This document shows, one piece after another, positions 60,780-64,000 of a stretch of DNA of 64,000 bases (position 1 is its first letter; the number at the start of each line of letters is the position of its first letter). The translations under genes and the position numbers were made by a program. Under the pieces are notes generated by a model. It saw only the letters and a program-made list of their open reading frames with translations, ran no database searches and had not been told where the DNA came from. Where the stretch lies: assembly GCF_003366055.1 (NCBI RefSeq), contig NZ_CP025544.1:186001-250000 (forward strand). Direction: 5' to 3'. Source of the stretch: Candidatus Chromulinivorax destructor. GTDB taxonomy: Bacteria; Babelota; Babeliae; Babelales; Chromulinivoraceae.

Positions 60780-61427
60780 TTATAAACTCTCAACCGTTTT
60801 ATATAAAAAATATCTGTAGAATATAAAAATTCCTACAGATAGATAAATTGCAGAATATATACAGTCAATTTTAATCAAATACACCACCAATGAAAATAAA
60901 AACACTTCTAATATTATTTTCGATAGATAACTTATAAAATATTCTCCTTTAAAAGACATATCAAATATATTCATCAGATCTTGTTCTAATTCATCTAATT
61001 TTTTCAATAAACGACTAATATTTTTTTCAATTTCAATTCGCAGTACCTGTGATTCTTTTATTTTTTCATCTTCATTTTTAATTGATAAATAAACAAATTG
61101 CTCTTTTAATATACTTTCACAATAACTTTTAATACTGTTATATTTATCTGCTATATTTAATTGTTTAATATCAATAAACATTTTTCTATAGGTCTCAACA
61201 ATTTCTTCTTCATGCTCCATCAAATTATATGATTGTTTATTCAAAATAGAATTAAAAGCAATGCGTAAAGTAATCAACCTATCTAAAGCACCGTCAGCAA
61301 CACTTACAGCATTTTGCAATACTACTTGATCTATGAAATTGAAAAAACCCCAAATCGTAACCACTTCAGACATAATTTCAATAAATGGTGGGATGTGTTT
61401 ACTCAGTTCAAAAAATTTCAAAATCAT
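60780..61427 (-). CDS. Membrane protein with helical domain, function unknown
   Basis: 215 residues. No N-terminal signal peptide; residues 1-160 are helical with Glu/Lys/Ile-rich stretches (EEEIVETYRKMF..., RIEIEKNISRLLKKLDELEQDL), possibly coiled coil, and two adjacent membrane helices lie at about 168-205 (IILEVFLFSLVVYLIKI, IYSAIYLSVGIFIFYRYF). This is a tail-anchored hairpin topology. No family recognised; AT-richer than its neighbours. It ends at the long hairpin 60703-60774. Confidence 0.55.
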   Translation of the reverse strand: MILKFFELSKHIPPFIEIMSEVVTIWGFFNFIDQVVLQNAVSVADGALDRLITLRIAFNSILNKQSYNLMEHEEEIVETYRKMFIDIKQLNIADKYNSIKSYCESILKEQFVYLSIKNEDEKIKESQVLRIEIEKNISRLLKKLDELEQDLMNIFDMSFKGEYFISYLSKIILEVFLFSLVVYLIKIDCIYSAIYLSVGIFIFYRYFLYKTVESL

Positions 61428-61589
61428 ATAGCCACCTTTTACAATAATTTTTTATGATATGTACGTTTCACTTTTATTAAATATTTTTTTAAATTTTAAT
61501 ACTGATTTTATGCAAACGTATTTGTAGAGTGACTATACTAAGTTTTACAACAAAGCTTCAATGTTTTAGAAAAATTAAATGAATAAAAC

Positions 61590-61796
61590 CCTCAGTTGAG
61601 TGAACCAAGTTTTTACGAGAAAATTTTTTGCCTTAGGTTTTCTATGAAAACTCAAGAAATTTACAGGTCAGTGAGCCTAATACACCCTTTTTTAAATGAA
61701 AAACATAAAGTGTCTGGCCGCAGCTCATGTTTGCGCAGATAAGCGAAGCGATATCGTAATTTTTTATGCACATGTAAATTTGGTTGACACAGCTTA
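61590..61796 (-). repeat. Dispersed element family A, diverged short form
   Basis: Left GTTGAGTGAACCAAGTTTTT, right AAATTTGGTTGACACAGC. Reverse orientation; blocks TTTTCTATGAAAAC, TTTACAGGTCAGTGAGCCTAATACACCC, CAGATAAGCGAAGCGATATCG are recognisable. The hairpin region (TGGCCGCAGCTCA) has lost pairing. No optional module. It lies 19 bases from the next copy. Confidence 0.78.
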
Positions 61797-61815
61797 ACTT
61801 AAATTTTAACAATCT

Positions 61816-62079
61816 AGGTTCTGTGAACCAAATTTTTACTATAGAGTTTTGCCCTGCGTTTTCTATGAAAACTTCGGGGGTCGGGAGGCCGGTGGGCCTG
61901 ATGCACTCTTTTTAAATCTTAGCCAGGTTTAATTTCTCAAAGTTTGCTTCGTTTTTTGCATAGATTGACGTAGTTTTTCATTAAAAAAGCGTAACGTGGC
62001 CGCCGCCACTGCTTCCGGAGATGAGCGAAGCGATATCGTAGGATTGTACACAAGTTTTAAATTTGGTTCACACAGCCTA
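61816..62079 (-). repeat. Dispersed element family A, full-length long form
   Basis: 264 bp, TA at both ends: TA-GGTTCTGTGAACCAAATTT and AAATTTGGTTCACACAGCC-TA. Includes GGCCGGTGGGCCTGATGCACTC, the optional module (about 61913-61984), AAAAAAGCGTAACGTGG, hairpin GTGGC-CGCC-GCCAC, TTCCGGAGATGAGCGAAGCGATATCGTAGG. The most complete long copy. With the copy at 61590-61796 it fills the gene-free stretch 61428-62117. Confidence 0.9.
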
Positions 62080-62117
62080 GATTAAGGCAATAGATAGATC
62101 GATAAAGTTCATAAACC

Positions 62118-63092
62118 TTATATTTTTTTTGATTGCAAAAAACAAATCAGTTTTTGATAGAGTGCATACGCATATTTTTTATATGCTTGTGCATCAAATT
62201 TTTGAGCATCAAACGAACCAAAGACATCTTCATCAATAATCGATAAGCTACTTAAACGCTCACAAGCATCTTGAATATCTTCATCTAATGATGATTGCAA
62301 CATCTGCACATACGCTATAATAGCAGCGTACCCATTATTTTTTTCGCCAGAATAAGCCCCAGCACGTACTAATGCTTTAACAATTTCAATATTTTGATTA
62401 AGTAACCCTAATTCTGATGAAATATCAAAAATAGCACTATCTTGGCAATACTGAATATCTAATGCAAGCATTGCATGATCAAGTGGTTTTTGATCCGATA
62501 CAAAATCTCCTACATAATTAACATGAGCACCTGCCTGCAGACATAAAAGCACAAATTCCAGACTGTTATAATGAATCGCTTTAACTAAAGCTGTTTGCCC
62601 CCAAGCATCTTGTGCGTCGATAGCAACACCTATTTTTCCAGCATAATGAAAAATATTAAGAACTTTTTTGCGATACAATTGTAAAGCAGTTAATACTTTA
62701 CGCGTATCATCATCCATGTTTTCAACATGTTTTTTAATAGCTGCAGAAAGATTATCTATTCTATTAAGATCCTGTAATAGAAATATAAACGGATGATACA
62801 CATACGATTTCATGAGTGATGGTAAAGCTAAATCTGATCGTAATTGATAATCCCAATGCTGAATTTTATTTTCTAAGCAATCTGCCAATACTTTTTCTTG
62901 AAAGTCACCTAAATTCTCTGCAATCATATTTCCAATTGCATCTCGGTGTTGACCTAATTGCAACCATGCTTCAAGCACTTTGATATCTTTTGGGCTTACT
63001 CCGTGCTCAAAAAAATAACTATAATTGATATCGCTAGCTTGCATCATACAGCTAGTTAAACTTAACAAGCATGCTAATAATAATTTTTTCAC
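62118..63092 (-). CDS. Exported (possibly lipo-) protein with ankyrin repeats
   Basis: 324 residues starting at a GTG (63090-63092): AAGGA 8 bases upstream and the signal peptide VKKLLLACLLSLTSC fix it, rather than the ATG 13 codons earlier. LTSC fits a lipobox, so it may be a lipoprotein. Two ankyrin-like repeats are visible at about residues 154-190 (DAQDAWGQTALVKAIHYNSLEFVLLCLQAGAHVNY) and 220-250 (NQNIEIVKALVRAGAYSGEKN). The N-terminal 140 residues are helical without motif. It is followed on the same strand, 9 bases upstream, by the gene at 63140, so both probably share a transcript. Confidence 0.65.
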   Translation of the reverse strand: MKKLLLACLLSLTSCMMQASDINYSYFFEHGVSPKDIKVLEAWLQLGQHRDAIGNMIAENLGDFQEKVLADCLENKIQHWDYQLRSDLALPSLMKSYVYHPFIFLLQDLNRIDNLSAAIKKHVENMDDDTRKVLTALQLYRKKVLNIFHYAGKIGVAIDAQDAWGQTALVKAIHYNSLEFVLLCLQAGAHVNYVGDFVSDQKPLDHAMLALDIQYCQDSAIFDISSELGLLNQNIEIVKALVRAGAYSGEKNNGYAAIIAYVQMLQSSLDEDIQDACERLSSLSIIDEDVFGSFDAQKFDAQAYKKYAYALYQKLICFLQSKKI

Positions 63093-63139
63093 AGATAATT
63101 CCTTATAAAAATAGAAGTTTTGCATGCACACACTATCTA

Positions 63140-63661
63140 TTATTTGTTATACAACTGATAAGCAACACAACCAAAAAGACCTGCTGCAGCCGTAGAGAGT
63201 ATACACTTTTTACCATATATGTATAAAAATGCATCATATCGAAATGGTGCTCCATGAGAACGAAGTAATGTATACATCTCGGGAGTTTTACAATAGTTTA
63301 ACGCCGAATAACCTTTATGATCAGTTGCTTGCAGCTGTAATTGACCAGGCGTATACAATTGAACTAATCCTTGAACATTTCCTAATAATTGAGCAGACTG
63401 TTCTTGATTATTATTATTATAAAACGTACGTGCTTGTTGCATATTTTTTCTTGTTTTAACAGAAAAAAGTCTTGAGAATCCTGAAAAAAACATATCTGAA
63501 ATATACGAATTTTTACCTGCTTTAATTTCTGCACGTTGCTCTTCATTTTTTATAATGGCGTGCATTAAGTATGTTTTCCCCTGTCCATCACGAGTAACAT
63601 CTGCCTGCGCAACTGATCCTATGAAAAGTAATAAACATGCAAAAACTGTTTGATATTTCAT
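63140..63661 (-). CDS. Secreted protein with degenerate ankyrin repeats
   Basis: 173 residues. Signal peptide ends near VAQA-D (residue 20). DGQGKTYLMHAIIKNEEQR near the start and DHKGYSALNYCKTPEMYTLLRSHGAPF near residue 118 are remnants of ankyrin repeats; the intervening 70 residues do not fit the repeat. A C-terminal hydrophobic stretch (CILSTAAAGLFGCVAYQLY) may anchor it. First gene of a probable two-gene unit with the ankyrin lipoprotein gene downstream (47 bases). Confidence 0.6.
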   Translation of the reverse strand: MKYQTVFACLLLFIGSVAQADVTRDGQGKTYLMHAIIKNEEQRAEIKAGKNSYISDMFFSGFSRLFSVKTRKNMQQARTFYNNNNQEQSAQLLGNVQGLVQLYTPGQLQLQATDHKGYSALNYCKTPEMYTLLRSHGAPFRYDAFLYIYGKKCILSTAAAGLFGCVAYQLYNK

Positions 63662-63757
63662 TGTGTTAGCCTTTTTATAATAGTCAGAAATTCATACAAA
63701 CAGAATATCAGATCGCAGGTTTATCACAAATGCTGACAATATTTTTATCTATAAAAA

Positions 63758-63795
63758 AGTGAAGGTCAGTAATAAATTATTACTGACCTTCACTT
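63758..63795 (-). terminator. Terminator of the gene running off the window end
   Basis: Perfect arms AAGTGAAGGTCAGTAATA / TATTACTGACCTTCACTT with a minimal loop; T-run on the minus strand (TTTTTTATAG), 33 bases after the stop at 63828. Confidence 0.75.
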
Positions 63796-63827
63796 AAAAA
63801 AACTAAGAAAAAAATAAAAGCTATAAC

Positions 63828-63998
63828 TTAACTGTGTTTTACAACTAAATTACTTTTGCTTCCATTGTCATCTTTAACTTGTACATTCATTTTAATATCA
63901 TGATGTTGTAAATAATACACAACACCAGCAATAACTAAAATAATACCGATAATCATTAATGTATTATCTCTTAATTTTGTCGTACAACATTTACCATC
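63828..63998 (-). CDS. Partial membrane protein gene, 3' end only
   Basis: The last 56 codons of a minus-strand frame that is open to the window edge. It shows a basic Cys-pair segment (KCCTTKLR), one transmembrane helix (TLMIIGIILVIAGVVYYL) and a polar tail of about 26 residues ending VKHS. The frame is closed by TAA and followed by a good terminator, which supports it as a real gene. Function unknown. Confidence 0.5.
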   Translation of the reverse strand, partial: DGKCCTTKLRDNTLMIIGIILVIAGVVYYLQHHDIKMNVQVKDDNGSKSNLVVKHS

Positions 63999-64000
63999 TT

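Noticed and set aside
843-62079. CRISPR array
   Set aside because: The repeats are dispersed over tens of kb, about 200 bp long and not separated by spacers; no cas genes are present.

Overview
The window is AT-rich bacterial chromosome, densely packed with genes on both strands. It mixes a core set (gltX, rpmF, dprA, gyrA, ruvB, a YebC regulator, yicC, dnaE, pheS, galU, prfA, rpmE, tRNA-Phe) with many small secreted proteins, ankyrin-repeat proteins and nutrient transporters, and almost no biosynthetic genes. This pattern, with a YhhQ-type transporter, a CNT nucleoside carrier and importers for amino acids and dicarboxylates, points to a reduced, host-dependent bacterium. The best guess is the candidate phylum Dependentiae (TM6). 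That placement is inferred from gene style and needs a 16S or marker-protein comparison.

Layout. 1-5.6 kb: secreted proteins, a FabD-like protein without its catalytic serine, and an ankyrin protein. 5.7-11.1 kb: gltX with a TPR membrane protein, rpmF, dprA and secreted proteins. 11.5-19.1 kb: gyrA between secreted coiled-coil proteins. 19.4-24.3 kb: a Cys-rich peptide, cdd, a membrane-anchored GH1-like protein with an alpha/beta hydrolase, and a 12-repeat ankyrin protein. 24.7-31.0 kb: a co-directional run of an SDF symporter, rodA-like, DUF1016 nuclease, ruvB, yebC and yicC. 31.2-37.8 kb: an Asn-rich beta-helix exoprotein, a secreted protein and dnaE. 38-42 kb: an ASCH protein, a TPR protein, tRNA-Phe and secreted proteins, including a tandem paralogous pair. 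42-47 kb: pheS, galU, Cys-rich proteins, brnQ and yhhQ. 47-53 kb: a CNT carrier, prfA, rpmE, an MscS channel, a Nudix hydrolase and a GyrI-like protein. 53-57 kb: secreted proteins and a hydrolase. 58-60.7 kb: a TrpR-like regulator with a three-gene amino-acid ABC importer. 60.8-64 kb: a membrane protein and ankyrin-type proteins.

Two systems stand out. (1) A family of about 14 dispersed, GC-rich, highly structured elements (about 200-280 bp) fills most of the longer intergenic spaces. They have roughly 20-bp terminal inverted repeats flanked by TA and look like IS630/Tc1-type MITEs. They carry an internal hairpin that is conserved, with two paired base changes in one copy, and an optional ~70-bp module. 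Their termini supply the stop codons of two genes. A sister family with different termini (two copies) shares the core. (2) The TrpR-like gene at 60.7 kb has a promoter whose -10 box lies inside a near-copy of the trp operator (GTACTA-N6-TAGCAC). It is followed directly by the ABC importer, suggesting a minimal self-regulated tryptophan or amino-acid scavenging operon.

Start codons were moved downstream from the longest reading frame wherever a ribosome binding site or signal peptide indicated it. All functions are read from sequence motifs without database searches.
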